NCBI GenBank assembly: GCA_032250555.1
Contig: JAVVFI010000126.1
Span: forward strand, 1 to 12,592
Direction: 5' to 3'
DNA length: 12,592 bases
Origin: NIOZ-UU13 sp032250555
Lineage (GTDB): Bacteria; Planctomycetota; Phycisphaerae; Sedimentisphaerales; Anaerobacaceae
Positions within the stretch are counted from its first letter, which is position 1; each line of letters begins with the position of its first letter. This document shows positions 1 through 7,159 of the stretch, one piece after another. The notes under the pieces are model-generated. The model was not told the origin of the DNA and did not search any database. It worked only from the letters and a program-made list of their open reading frames with translations. The position numbers and the translations under genes are program-made.

Positions 1-183
1 CAATGGAATCAATTCAAGCTCACCGTGCAGGGCACGAAAGCCTCGCTGGAGATTAACGGCAGTCCCGCCTGGAAAGCGGATGGTCTCGGTGAACCTTCAA
101 AGGGTTTTATCGCTCTTCAGGCCGAGGTACCCGGGGGCGGACAGTTCCGGTTTCGCAATATCTATCTGACCGAGTTAGATTGA
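1..183 (+). CDS. DUF1080 (3-keto-disaccharide hydrolase-like) protein, C-terminal 60 residues only
   Basis: Frame 1 is open from the window edge to a TGA at 181-183 and gives 60 residues. The end reads GFIALQAEVPGGGQFRFRNI followed by YLTELD, the typical close of the DUF1080 / LamG-like beta-sandwich domain, where a G-F-I-x-L-Q strand is followed by an F-R-N-I strand. Family members are usually exported and act on glycosides or keto-sugars; the residues for catalysis or binding lie outside the window, so activity cannot be judged. The N-terminus is missing because the window begins inside the gene. The protein is on the opposite strand to its right-hand neighbour, so the two genes converge. 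Confidence 0.85.
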   Translation, partial: QWNQFKLTVQGTKASLEINGSPAWKADGLGEPSKGFIALQAEVPGGGQFRFRNIYLTELD

Positions 184-239
184 GAAGTTGTCTGTAAGCA
201 ACCATTACATCTCGGCCATTTCATCATCACAAAAGATAT

Positions 240-275
240 AAAAAAAGCAGGACGGTTGGTATTCAACCGCCCTGC
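240..275 (-). terminator. Intrinsic terminator of the giant lipoprotein gene
   Basis: Positions 247-275 form a hairpin: GCAGG-A-CGGTTG pairs with CAACCG-C-CCTGC around a 5-base loop, with one A/C mismatch. Read on the minus strand it is followed by seven T (240-246), the classic intrinsic form. On the plus strand the downstream bases are only mildly T-rich, so it may also stop the DUF1080 transcript weakly. It sits 84 bases past the stop codon of the minus-strand gene. Confidence 0.8.
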
Positions 276-358
276 ATCATTTTATTACCTATCCTGAAGC
301 TAGCCGGCCTTATAAAGAAAACATGTCAGGCTGTTTCAGGGATAGAGATTTCAAAGAG

Positions 359-2968
359 TTACCTGTTTCTGATCATTGCAAGTTTGCTCGACCAGTTTAC
401 CATAGAAGCAGTCTGAAGCTCTTCCTGTCTTTTCTGCAGATCCGACAGTTTTTGTTTGGATTCTTCGCGAGCGGCCATTGCTTTTGCCATTGCTGTAGCT
501 AAATCTGTTCGCTTCAGGGCAACAGCATTATTCTCGCCGGCGCTCTCAACTATACGTTCGGACTTGACCTGCTGTATTCTCGCGTTGAACCTTGCCTTTA
601 CCGCATCAAGATAGACCTGTGCGCTATCACGCTTTGCAGAGTTGGCAGACAGAACAATATTCATATCAGCCTGTGCTGTTGCATGTTTTGCGTCAATGTC
701 GGCAAATTCGCATATTTTGGAAGTATTAGCATTTGCAACCATTCTATCACATACAGCTTCGCCACGGAGGCTTTGGCTTAATGCAAGCTCTTTGTCGCGT
801 TCTATCTGAGCTCTCAATATCGCATGTTCCATGGTAAATTGTGCGTTAATCCGGCTTATTTGAGCTTCTGTATTTTGCCTCATAACGTTTACCTGCGTCA
901 TTGCCTGCTGATAATCGGCCTGTGCGATTCTTTCGCCAGACTGGATGGAATTATCAATTTTCGCCAGTTGCGCTTGAAGATATCTTCGAGCCGAATCAAC
1001 CTGAGCATCAATCTGGATTGCTAAAGCTTCCTGCGAATCGGAAATACTTTGAGCTTCAGTTACGAGCTTCGAATATTGAGCTTCACCGCGTTGCTGGGCC
1101 GCCCAAAGCTTAACTTTTAATTCTTTAACATCATTTTCGCCGCTGTTTGTAACTGCCTGAGCTTCTGCAAAAAGCTGGTCTGCACGGGCATTGGCTATTT
1201 GCTCCAGGGCGTTAGCCTGACTTTGAAAATCAATGACCTCTGCTTCCATTTCCTTGCGGTAAGATTCAGCCTGCACAACTTGCTGACGGTATTTTGAATC
1301 TACGACATCCATTTCTTTTTCGAGCTTGATTTCAATTTCACTGAAACGTGTGCGGGCCTGTGCTTCAAGAGCATCCGCGATACCCAATTGTTCTGCTGCA
1401 ATAGCATCTTCCTGCCTCTTAGTGGCCAGAAGATTTGTCTCTGTTTCCGCGAATGAAGCCTCGGCAACCATTTCATACGCATCCGCCTGTGCCCTTGTTC
1501 TCATGACCTCGGCGAAGCTTGTACGATAAGCTGCGACATGATTTGGCTCTATTCTTGGTGCAACATCCTGTACCTGTGGGACATCCGGCACTGTATGCAG
1601 TTCTTCTGTCTCCTCTGATACAAAAGTGGTGTAATTATCCATTTCGACTTTATTGTTTGATTTTTTAGACGCTATCTCATCCAAAACTTCCTGTTTGATT
1701 CTTGCCGCTTCGGCTTCCGCTTCAGCGATAATCTGAAGTTTTTGTGCTTCGGCTAAAGCTTCGGCATGGATCGCTGTCTCACGTACAGCCTCGGCACGGG
1801 CTGCCGCCTCGGCCTTAACAAATTCAGAACGGGCCACTTGTTCGGCTCTGTCTGAGCTGATTCGCAGCTTCCTGACTTCGTTAAGATCATCCTCAATTTT
1901 GGACTCTGCTTCAGCAAGCATCGATTCGTAATTGGCTATAGAGCTTTCCTGATGATAGCTAATCTCAGCACGAAGACGGTCAATTTCTGCCAGAGTCTTC
2001 TCAAGACGGGTAGGCGCATTGGCGGATTTCTCCATTGTTTTCGCCTCCGATTCGGCTTTCGCAGATTCGGCTTCCGTTAATTTTAACTCATACTCTTCCT
2101 TTGCAAGATTATTCTGAATAGTTGCAGCTTTGGTTCGAAGCTCTTTTACGTGTGCCTCTGCATCCTTCAGGATTGCTTCTCTTGTTGCATTGAGTCTTTC
2201 GGCTTCCGATTTCGTTTGAACAGTAACGGATCTAATCTGCTCTTCAAGTTCATCAACGCGAGCCTGCGTTTCCAGTTGAACCGAGACAGCCTCTGCCTCA
2301 AGATCTACTACAGTAGCATTGGCTCGTTCACGTGTAGCTTTCGCGGCCTCTGTCATTTCAAGAATCTTGGCGTTGCTTTCGGCTTCTATCGCATCATGAA
2401 TCACCTTCAATTGCTCAATTCGAGCTTTTTCGCTTTCGAACTTTTCTCTTGCATCAGCGATAAGATCATAACGTTGGCTGTCGCCTTCTTTGGTTAAAGA
2501 CGCTACATTTGCATCTTTAAGTGATTCGAGAGCATCGAGTTCTGCTACTCTTGCCGTGATTTGTGCCATAGCTTTACTGTATTCTTTGCTGTATTGCTTG
2601 CGAAGAGCATCTGCTTCAGAAAGGTTCTTGTTGATTTGTGCTTCTAATTCTGTTCGGCGGGCACTATAATCAGCCGATTGTTTACTGAATTCAGCACGAG
2701 CCTGCAAGTCACCGGCATCGGCAGTTTCCAGGGTTGCTTCGACTTTGGAAACGCCGATTTTACCTTCGCTGATATACTTGACCGGCAGGTCTGAACTGTT
2801 CGCCAGTTCAGAAAATTCCGAATGTGCATTCGTAATTTCGAACCGTTCTTTTGACGGCTTCAGTATCCGGCCATATTTGCTGTCAGCACATCCTGAGATG
2901 AGCAACATTAGGATCAAATATGTGTTTACCAATTGCCGAGCAATCAGCCTCTTTTGTCTTTTTGTCAT
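359..2968 (-). CDS. Giant coiled-coil lipoprotein, 869 residues, unknown function
   Basis: The N-terminus is basic (MTKRQKRLIARQ), then hydrophobic, ending in a lipobox LLISGC with Cys27 as the lipidated residue, so the protein should be exported and anchored by lipid. A consensus GGAGG at 2975-2979 lies 6 bases before the ATG and fixes the start. From about residue 85 the chain is rich in Ala, Glu, Gln, Arg and Lys and nearly free of Gly and Pro, as in long helical coiled coils. A Pro-bearing linker (P461, P464, P471, P475) splits it into two arms of about 370 and 390 residues. The only cysteines besides Cys27 are C740 and C753, in the second arm. I do not recognise a named family; local similarity to SMC/TolA-like coiled coils is expected from composition alone. 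It is monocistronic as far as can be seen. Role inferred only: a stalk, spacer or tether in the envelope. Confidence 0.9.
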   Translation of the reverse strand: MTKRQKRLIARQLVNTYLILMLLISGCADSKYGRILKPSKERFEITNAHSEFSELANSSDLPVKYISEGKIGVSKVEATLETADAGDLQARAEFSKQSADYSARRTELEAQINKNLSEADALRKQYSKEYSKAMAQITARVAELDALESLKDANVASLTKEGDSQRYDLIADAREKFESEKARIEQLKVIHDAIEAESNAKILEMTEAAKATRERANATVVDLEAEAVSVQLETQARVDELEEQIRSVTVQTKSEAERLNATREAILKDAEAHVKELRTKAATIQNNLAKEEYELKLTEAESAKAESEAKTMEKSANAPTRLEKTLAEIDRLRAEISYHQESSIANYESMLAEAESKIEDDLNEVRKLRISSDRAEQVARSEFVKAEAAARAEAVRETAIHAEALAEAQKLQIIAEAEAEAARIKQEVLDEIASKKSNNKVEMDNYTTFVSEETEELHTVPDVPQVQDVAPRIEPNHVAAYRTSFAEVMRTRAQADAYEMVAEASFAETETNLLATKRQEDAIAAEQLGIADALEAQARTRFSEIEIKLEKEMDVVDSKYRQQVVQAESYRKEMEAEVIDFQSQANALEQIANARADQLFAEAQAVTNSGENDVKELKVKLWAAQQRGEAQYSKLVTEAQSISDSQEALAIQIDAQVDSARRYLQAQLAKIDNSIQSGERIAQADYQQAMTQVNVMRQNTEAQISRINAQFTMEHAILRAQIERDKELALSQSLRGEAVCDRMVANANTSKICEFADIDAKHATAQADMNIVLSANSAKRDSAQVYLDAVKARFNARIQQVKSERIVESAGENNAVALKRTDLATAMAKAMAAREESKQKLSDLQKRQEELQTASMVNWSSKLAMIRNR

Positions 2969-3004
2969 TTTAAGCCTCCTCAGAAGTTATGAAATGAAAT
3001 ATCC

Positions 3005-3023
3005 CCCATTGACATTCAATGGG
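3005..3023. repeat. Perfect 19-bp inverted repeat in the leader of the lipoprotein gene
   Basis: CCCATTGACATTCAATGGG has 8-bp arms (CCCATTGA / TCAATGGG) and a 3-base spacer. It lies 36 bases upstream of the lipoprotein start codon, just ahead of its Shine-Dalgarno sequence. It could fold as an RNA hairpin in the 5' leader or be a dyad binding site. No T-run follows on either strand, so it is not an intrinsic terminator. Confidence 0.5.
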
Positions 3024-3072
3024 CTCCGCAAGTATTTTTTCGTCATAATGAAAGAGCAACTTTATCAGATGA

Positions 3073-3124
3073 AGCTTTTTTTTGTATTCTTCATAAAAAA
3101 GCTCGGCTTATAGCTAATAGCTAA
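3073..3124. repeat. AT-rich hairpin and tandem 7-base repeat between divergent genes
   Basis: AGCTTTTTT (3073-3081) pairs perfectly with AAAAAAGCT (3095-3103) around a 13-base loop. Directly after it come two tandem copies of TAGCTAA (3111-3117 and 3118-3124), with a related AAGCTAATAC at 3141-3150. The stretch lies between the divergent lipoprotein and exchanger genes, where promoters for both must sit. Whether it is regulatory is not shown by sequence. Confidence 0.35.
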
Positions 3125-3175
3125 AAAAACGCTTTTTCATAAGCTAATACTCTCATATGACAAACACTAAATAAC

Positions 3176-3204
3176 TTGCAATAGTAAGCATCTTAAATTA
3201 TTGT
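3176..3204 (+). promoter_or_regulatory. Possible sigma-70 promoter of the exchanger gene
   Basis: TTGCAA (3176-3181) and TATTGT (3199-3204) are separated by 17 bases, with the exchanger start codon 51 bases further on. Each hexamer matches consensus at four positions. This is the best spaced pair I found in the intergenic region, but in such AT-rich DNA a chance match is quite possible. Confidence 0.3.
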
Positions 3205-3255
3205 TTTACAAAAATATCAGCAGGGCAAAACCGAGAGCAAAATATAGGATTTGAT

Positions 3256-4275
3256 ATGCAGATGAATATAATATTAGCTGTTATACTTTTAGTCGGCGGA
3301 TTGGCGATATTGTGGGTGTGCGCAGAGCTGTTAGTAGCTGGTGCTGTTTGGTTAGCACGGCGGCTCGGTATCAGCCCACTTGTTATCGGCCTGACGGTTG
3401 TTGCCATGGGGACATCTGCGCCCGAATTAGCAGCAAGTATCGCCGGTGTTCTTAGAAAAGCGGGCGATGGGGGAAATATAGCCATCGGTAATGTTTTCGG
3501 CTCAAACATTGCCAATCTTGCTCTTATAGGTGGTATAGTGGCCCTTATTCGTCCTCTCATGGTAAAAAGGCAAACGCTTTACCGTGAGATACCCGTGATG
3601 ATTCTTACGGGATTGCTATTGTGGCCATTTCTGTCCAATTCGCATTTCTCGCGGTTGGAAGCCTTTGCTTTGTTAGCCGTATTTGCGATTTTGATTCTGA
3701 TAACCGTATTTACGGCGAAGAAAGAAAGAATACACAACAAGAATAAGCAAGCGGAATTAGACAAATTAGCAGCAGAGAATGCGGGCGATTCGGAGATAAT
3801 TATTCGAGCAAGCAGAGATGGAAGAAAAAATGTGCTCTTTATTGTGATTGGATTAATAGGACTGGCTGTGGGGGCAAAGATGGCCTTGGAGGGGGCTGTT
3901 TTTATCGGTACAAAAATCGGCCTGAGTGAGAGCGTTATAGGTCTGACTATCATCGCATTCGGAACATCTCTTCCGGAGCTTGTAACCTGTGTAGCAGCGG
4001 CTGTCAGAGGCCATCATGATATTTCTGTCGGCAATCTCGTTGGCTCCAATATCTTCAATACACTTCTTGTTATAGGAGGAGCAGGCATAGTCCTGCCGTT
4101 TGATATAGAGCGGCGATTCGCAGGAGGCACCGATTACTGGATTATGATTATCGTCAGTGCAGCCTTTGCCTTATCAGTCTTTCTCGGCAGGCACATAATC
4201 GGACGAATAAGCGGCACACTGCTGCTCTGCGGATATTTTGGATACATGGTGTATTTGTTCGGGTACAGCAGTTAG
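3256..4275 (+). CDS. Calcium/sodium antiporter, CaCA superfamily (YrbG-like)
   Basis: This 339-residue inner-membrane protein should exchange calcium for sodium. It carries both alpha repeats of the family: GTSAPEL at 52-58 with GNVFGSNIANL at 78-88, and GTSLPEL at 236-242 with GNLVGSNIFN at 259-268. The acidic residues E57 and E241 in these motifs are the expected ion ligands, and the inverted-repeat layout gives about ten membrane helices. A hydrophilic loop at about 155-192 joins the two halves and carries a Lys/Glu-rich stretch. Length fits the bacterial family (about 310-350). The start has AGGAT 6-7 bases upstream; a second ATG two codons later is possible. It stands alone on the plus strand and converges with the sigma operon, with no clear terminator in the 59-base gap. 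Confidence 0.95.
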   Translation: MQMNIILAVILLVGGLAILWVCAELLVAGAVWLARRLGISPLVIGLTVVAMGTSAPELAASIAGVLRKAGDGGNIAIGNVFGSNIANLALIGGIVALIRPLMVKRQTLYREIPVMILTGLLLWPFLSNSHFSRLEAFALLAVFAILILITVFTAKKERIHNKNKQAELDKLAAENAGDSEIIIRASRDGRKNVLFIVIGLIGLAVGAKMALEGAVFIGTKIGLSESVIGLTIIAFGTSLPELVTCVAAAVRGHHDISVGNLVGSNIFNTLLVIGGAGIVLPFDIERRFAGGTDYWIMIIVSAAFALSVFLGRHIIGRISGTLLLCGYFGYMVYLFGYSS

Positions 4276-4334
4276 AAGAAGATATCAGCCAGGATACAGA
4301 AAATCAAAATATAACGTTACGGACTTAAAATTAC

Positions 4335-5219
4335 TTATCGCCACGGGAATTTTCGAGGTCGAGATGGTTCGGTTAGTTCATCGACACGTACTTTTACGTT
4401 CTGGGCCTTTATTTTTTCATCTTTCCACTTGTCAATCTCTTCTCTATTTCTATTTAGTTCTTTTTGCAGTTCCTCAACCCTTTTGAGCAGGAATTCATAT
4501 GCAATTATCTTTTTTGCTATGATCAGGTCGTACTTGTTGCCGACTACTTCTTCCAACTGAGACGCTAACTTCCTCTTTTCTTTTTCACTTTTTGCGGTCT
4601 TGATTTTCGTGACCAGTACTTCCTGTCTTTCGTCCAGCTCCATTTCTGCCATAAGAACTTCGGCCAAGTCGGGATTTCTTTTTGATTCGTCAAAAATACG
4701 CCTGTATTTCTCTTTGACGATTTCATACTTCTTCGCATAAAGATTCGGATCTGTATCTTTTAAATTATTCAAATTTCGAGCTACTTTAGGAACAGCCTTT
4801 CCAAGCCATTCGAGAAACTCTGTACGCCACCTGTTTCTCCAGGACTCTATGCGCTTAGAAAACTGTTCACGGATGGATTTTCTCAGCTCCTCTCTGAACT
4901 TCTCAGAGTCTTTTTCTCGCAGGGTTGCCAACTCTTTTGCTTTTGCTGGATCACTTTCCTTTAAATCATTCAAAAAGTGGTCAATTTCCTCTTCTGAGGT
5001 TCTGTATCTTCCCGGCCCTCGCCCTCCTCGTCCAGGGCCTCCTCGACCTGGCCCGCCGCCAGGACCTTCACGACCCGGTCCTCCGCCGGGACCTCTTGGT
5101 TCATCGTCAGTCCAGATATCTCCGTCTGCCTTCTCCTCTTGAGAATAGCAAGGCAGAATGGTTACAGTTGTCATTGCCGCCATTACCAGAATTAAAATAA
5201 TTCCACGACGTAACTCCAT
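4335..5219 (-). CDS. Exported Gly/Pro/Arg-linker and helical protein, third gene of the sigma operon
   Basis: The start at 5219 is preferred because GGAAGGAG lies 7 bases upstream; a longer frame from 5243 would overlap the upstream gene without such a site. The 294-residue product has a signal peptide (about residues 1-26, likely cut after YS, before QEE), an acidic stretch (DGDIWTDDE), then about 30 residues rich in Gly, Pro and Arg (42-72), then a charged helical region. The helical part holds two copies of a motif: LNDLKESDP at 83-91 and LNNLKDTDP at 150-158. A predicted coiled coil covers about 195-275. The Shine-Dalgarno sequence overlaps the last codons of the anti-sigma-like gene, and the ATG starts 4 bases after its stop, implying translational coupling. 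Function is unknown; the position suggests a periplasmic sensor or effector of the sigma module. No close family is recognised with certainty. Confidence 0.85.
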   Translation of the reverse strand: MELRRGIILILVMAAMTTVTILPCYSQEEKADGDIWTDDEPRGPGGGPGREGPGGGPGRGGPGRGGRGPGRYRTSEEEIDHFLNDLKESDPAKAKELATLREKDSEKFREELRKSIREQFSKRIESWRNRWRTEFLEWLGKAVPKVARNLNNLKDTDPNLYAKKYEIVKEKYRRIFDESKRNPDLAEVLMAEMELDERQEVLVTKIKTAKSEKEKRKLASQLEEVVGNKYDLIIAKKIIAYEFLLKRVEELQKELNRNREEIDKWKDEKIKAQNVKVRVDELTEPSRPRKFPWR

Positions 5220-5223
5220 TTCT

Positions 5224-5742
5224 TTACTCCTTCCAGAAATCATTATTAATTGCTACAAGCTCCATCTCCAATTCAGATAAGCTGCTGTCGCCATTGCCGG
5301 AGCTTTCGCCCAATTCCAGGGACCGCAGTTCGTCTTCAATCTGTTCGATTTCAATAGTGTAAATTGCCAAGTCAGCATCATCGGTTGTAATATCGTCGCT
5401 GTCCCAATCTAATGTTGGTATTTTTGAGCCATATTGCCGCGGGTTTGGTTCCTTATTGTTATCGAATAAACTGAGGCTTATCGCTGATATAACCAAAATT
5501 GCCGCTGCAGCATAAACCGCCCTGTAAGCTATCTTCGCAAATACATTTTTTCTTTTGGCCGGCAGGCGCATAGCTATTTCAGCCTTAATATTAGCGATGA
5601 GCATAGTATCAGGCTCAGGTGCAGGGTGTTCGCGGAGGATTTGCTCACCCATTTGGATATCCTCAACACCGCTTTCAGCCTGCTCGGCACTAAGAAATCT
5701 CTCGAACAGTTCTTTCAAATTTTCATCGTTTTGACTGTTCAT
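5224..5742 (-). CDS. Single-TM anti-sigma-factor-like protein
   Basis: This 172-residue protein has a cytoplasmic-type N-terminal helical region (1-70), one membrane helix at about 74-93, and an acidic exterior tail of about 75 residues. It follows the sigma factor gene by 27 bases on the same strand, the usual place for a membrane anti-sigma factor. It has no HxxxCxxC zinc motif, so it is not a classical zinc-binding anti-sigma protein; the assignment rests on topology and gene order. GGAG at about 10 bases upstream of the ATG is a plausible ribosome site. Inferred role: hold the sigma factor at the membrane until an envelope signal is sensed. The N-terminal stretch EQAESGVEDIQMGEQILREH resembles proteins common beside sigma factors in this group of bacteria, as far as I recall. 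Confidence 0.75.
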   Translation of the reverse strand: MNSQNDENLKELFERFLSAEQAESGVEDIQMGEQILREHPAPEPDTMLIANIKAEIAMRLPAKRKNVFAKIAYRAVYAAAAILVISAISLSLFDNNKEPNPRQYGSKIPTLDWDSDDITTDDADLAIYTIEIEQIEDELRSLELGESSGNGDSSLSELEMELVAINNDFWKE

Positions 5743-5769
5743 AGTATTCTTGCTCCATTTATAACATTA

Positions 5770-6300
5770 TTACTGCATTAACTCTCGTAATTTTTTCAGC
5801 CCTCGATGCAGCTTTGCCAATGTCGTTCCAATCGGCTCAGACCGCATCTTCGCTATTTCCTTAAAGCTCAATTCTGAATAAAAACGCAACATTATCAATT
5901 CTCTCGTATCGGCATCCATCCTTTTGAGCTGTATTTCTAATAGGTCAATTTGCTCATTGCCCGTTTTTTTTGGCTCTGTTATTTCTGATTCAATTTGTAC
6001 TTTGTGGACATCGAGCAATTTTTTTCGTCTCTGCTTGCTCCTTAAATAATCGTGGAAGATATTAGACGCTATTCTAAACAGCCATCCTTCAAAAGAACCG
6101 CCTTTATAAGAAGCGATTTTCTCAACTAACTTGACAAATAGCTCGCTTAAAAGCTCATCACTGAGGTCTTTATTGCCCGTTAAACGGTAAAAATAACCGT
6201 AACATCGGCTTGCATACATATCGACTACCAACGAAAAACACTTAGAATCACCGCTTTTGCAGCCGATTATTAACTGGGCTAAATCATCGCTGTTTACCAT
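5770..6300 (-). CDS. RNA polymerase sigma factor, ECF type (sigma-70 family)
   Basis: The 176-residue protein has sigma region 2 at about 19-92, including the core-binding stretch DELLSELFVKLVEKI and the FEGWLFRIASN helix with W73 and the following basic segment RSKQRRKK. Region 4 is at about 117-172, with the helix-turn-helix SFKEIAKMRSEPIGTTLAKL. Regions 1 and 3 are absent, as in ECF sigma factors. The start ATG at 6300 has no clear Shine-Dalgarno sequence, which is common in planctomycetes. It is the first gene of an operon with the anti-sigma-like and exported genes. The 190-base region upstream holds a short GGCCT/AGGCC hairpin at 6329-6341 in the leader. No convincing promoter could be assigned. 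Confidence 0.93.
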   Translation of the reverse strand: MVNSDDLAQLIIGCKSGDSKCFSLVVDMYASRCYGYFYRLTGNKDLSDELLSELFVKLVEKIASYKGGSFEGWLFRIASNIFHDYLRSKQRRKKLLDVHKVQIESEITEPKKTGNEQIDLLEIQLKRMDADTRELIMLRFYSELSFKEIAKMRSEPIGTTLAKLHRGLKKLRELMQ

Positions 6301-6438
6301 ATTAAGCGTTTTTTACATAAATAAAGACGGCCTGGGAGGCCAATTTATTGCAAAATTCCACAAAAATAGACATCCGGACAATAATTTATGGTCTTATAAT
6401 GGGAATATTTCACTCATTTTAATGAAAAAAACAACTGT

Positions 6439-6471
6439 ACTGATGATGATAATAAGGGCAAATGCATCAGT
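6439..6471 (-). terminator. Candidate terminator of the four-cysteine protein gene
   Basis: On the minus strand ACTGATG (6471-6465) pairs with CATCAGT (6445-6439) around a 19-base loop, and a T7 run follows at 6431-6425 after 7 bases. It lies 19 bases past the stop of the minus-strand gene. The long loop and the gap before the T-run weaken it. Confidence 0.35.
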
Positions 6472-6490
6472 TTTCAGACTTCTGCAGGAC

Positions 6491-6781
6491 TTAGATGTCC
6501 TCTTCCTCCTCCAACTCGTCATCGTCGATCTTCCAGCTATCAGATTCGTCAAGCTCGTTTATCTCTCGCTGCATAAATTGGATGATTTTATCCTGAAGCG
6601 GTGCCATTTTCCCGTACCACTGAAGCATTCCCTGATAGCTGGATAACAACATCTCAAGGCGAATAAGCTGCCATTTAGCTATACATTCCGGTTCTTTGAT
6701 ATTGGTAAATGGGTTACATTTGAATGCCCTTATGCCATCAGCATCACCCTGATATAATTCACAATCTTTGCACTGTATCAT
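6491..6781 (-). CDS. Small four-cysteine, acidic-tailed protein, unknown function
   Basis: The 96-residue product begins MIQCKDCELY and carries cysteines at 4, 7, 22 and 33 (CxxC, then FKC, then PEC), an arrangement that suggests one zinc or metal site. The middle (about 34-74) is helical and amphipathic, and the tail is strongly acidic (DDDELEEEEDI). GGAG lies 8 bases upstream of the ATG. There is no signal peptide or membrane helix, so a cytoplasmic protein is expected. Upstream on the other strand lies the 26-residue basic protein, so the two genes diverge. I recall similar uncharacterised proteins in this phylum but cannot name a family. The acidic tail beside a strongly basic small protein is suggestive but proves nothing. 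Confidence 0.8.
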   Translation of the reverse strand: MIQCKDCELYQGDADGIRAFKCNPFTNIKEPECIAKWQLIRLEMLLSSYQGMLQWYGKMAPLQDKIIQFMQREINELDESDSWKIDDDELEEEEDI

Positions 6782-6976
6782 CTTAATTACTCCGCCTGAA
6801 TTTGTCGAAAAACCCGCAAGGCCTCGACTCTTTTATTGGACGCTTGAAAATCAAACTTGTTGACTGCGTTTTTTTATTTTTATTTTTTTACTTCCATGCT
6901 TATTGATAATATCATATATTGAAGAAGGTTAAAAGTTTTTGTAATAAACAAATTTTATATGTTTGTGGAGAAATAA

Positions 6977-7057
6977 ATGGCAAAACCAAGACGAAGGCGT
7001 AAAATTGGTAGCAAAAAGAGACGTGCCAAGTGGAAAATCAGGCATAAAATCAGCTAA
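6977..7057 (+). CDS. 26-residue, extremely basic small protein
   Basis: An ATG at 6977 with GGAG at 6967-6970 (6-base spacing) opens a 26-codon frame ending in TAA at 7055-7057. The product begins MAKPRRRRKIGSKKRRAKWK and ends IRHKIS; 14 of 26 residues are Lys or Arg, plus one His. Its composition is that of ribosome-associated or nucleic-acid-binding mini-proteins such as bTHX or COX24-like proteins, but I cannot match it to either with confidence. It begins the plus-strand unit that continues with the RACo-like gene 15-102 bases later. The strong ribosome site, a non-overlapping position and the ordered basic pattern argue that it is real. Standard length cut-offs would omit it. Confidence 0.7.
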   Translation: MAKPRRRRKIGSKKRRAKWKIRHKIS

Positions 7058-7159
7058 GCAATAGCGATAAATGTGTATCTCGTCGCAAGTATGTCCCAAG
7101 CAGGTAACAGATATAATGATGAAACAACTGCTTCCGACAGACGGATACGAGATGCAAGA

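Noticed and set aside
5035..5100. Possible tandem DNA repeat in the GC-rich linker of the exported protein
   Set aside because: The units (GGPG/GPGR coding) are short and irregular, fitting a low-complexity peptide linker rather than a mobile or CRISPR-like repeat.
4849..5142. Plus-strand Pro/Gly-rich frame (PGPRPPRPGPP...)
   Set aside because: It is the antisense of the Gly/Pro/Arg linker of the exported protein; low-complexity GC-rich DNA leaves the opposite strand open.
6422..6646. Plus-strand frame starting MKKTTVLMMIIRANASVF, resembling a signal peptide
   Set aside because: It has no ribosome site and is mostly antisense to the four-cysteine protein, whose acidic tail reads as Leu/Val-rich on the other strand.
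7073..7159. N-terminal extension of the RACo-like protein from a GTG at 7073
   Set aside because: The extra 29 residues show no domain similarity or ribosome site, while the ferredoxin domain starts directly at the ATG at 7160. The longer form remains possible.
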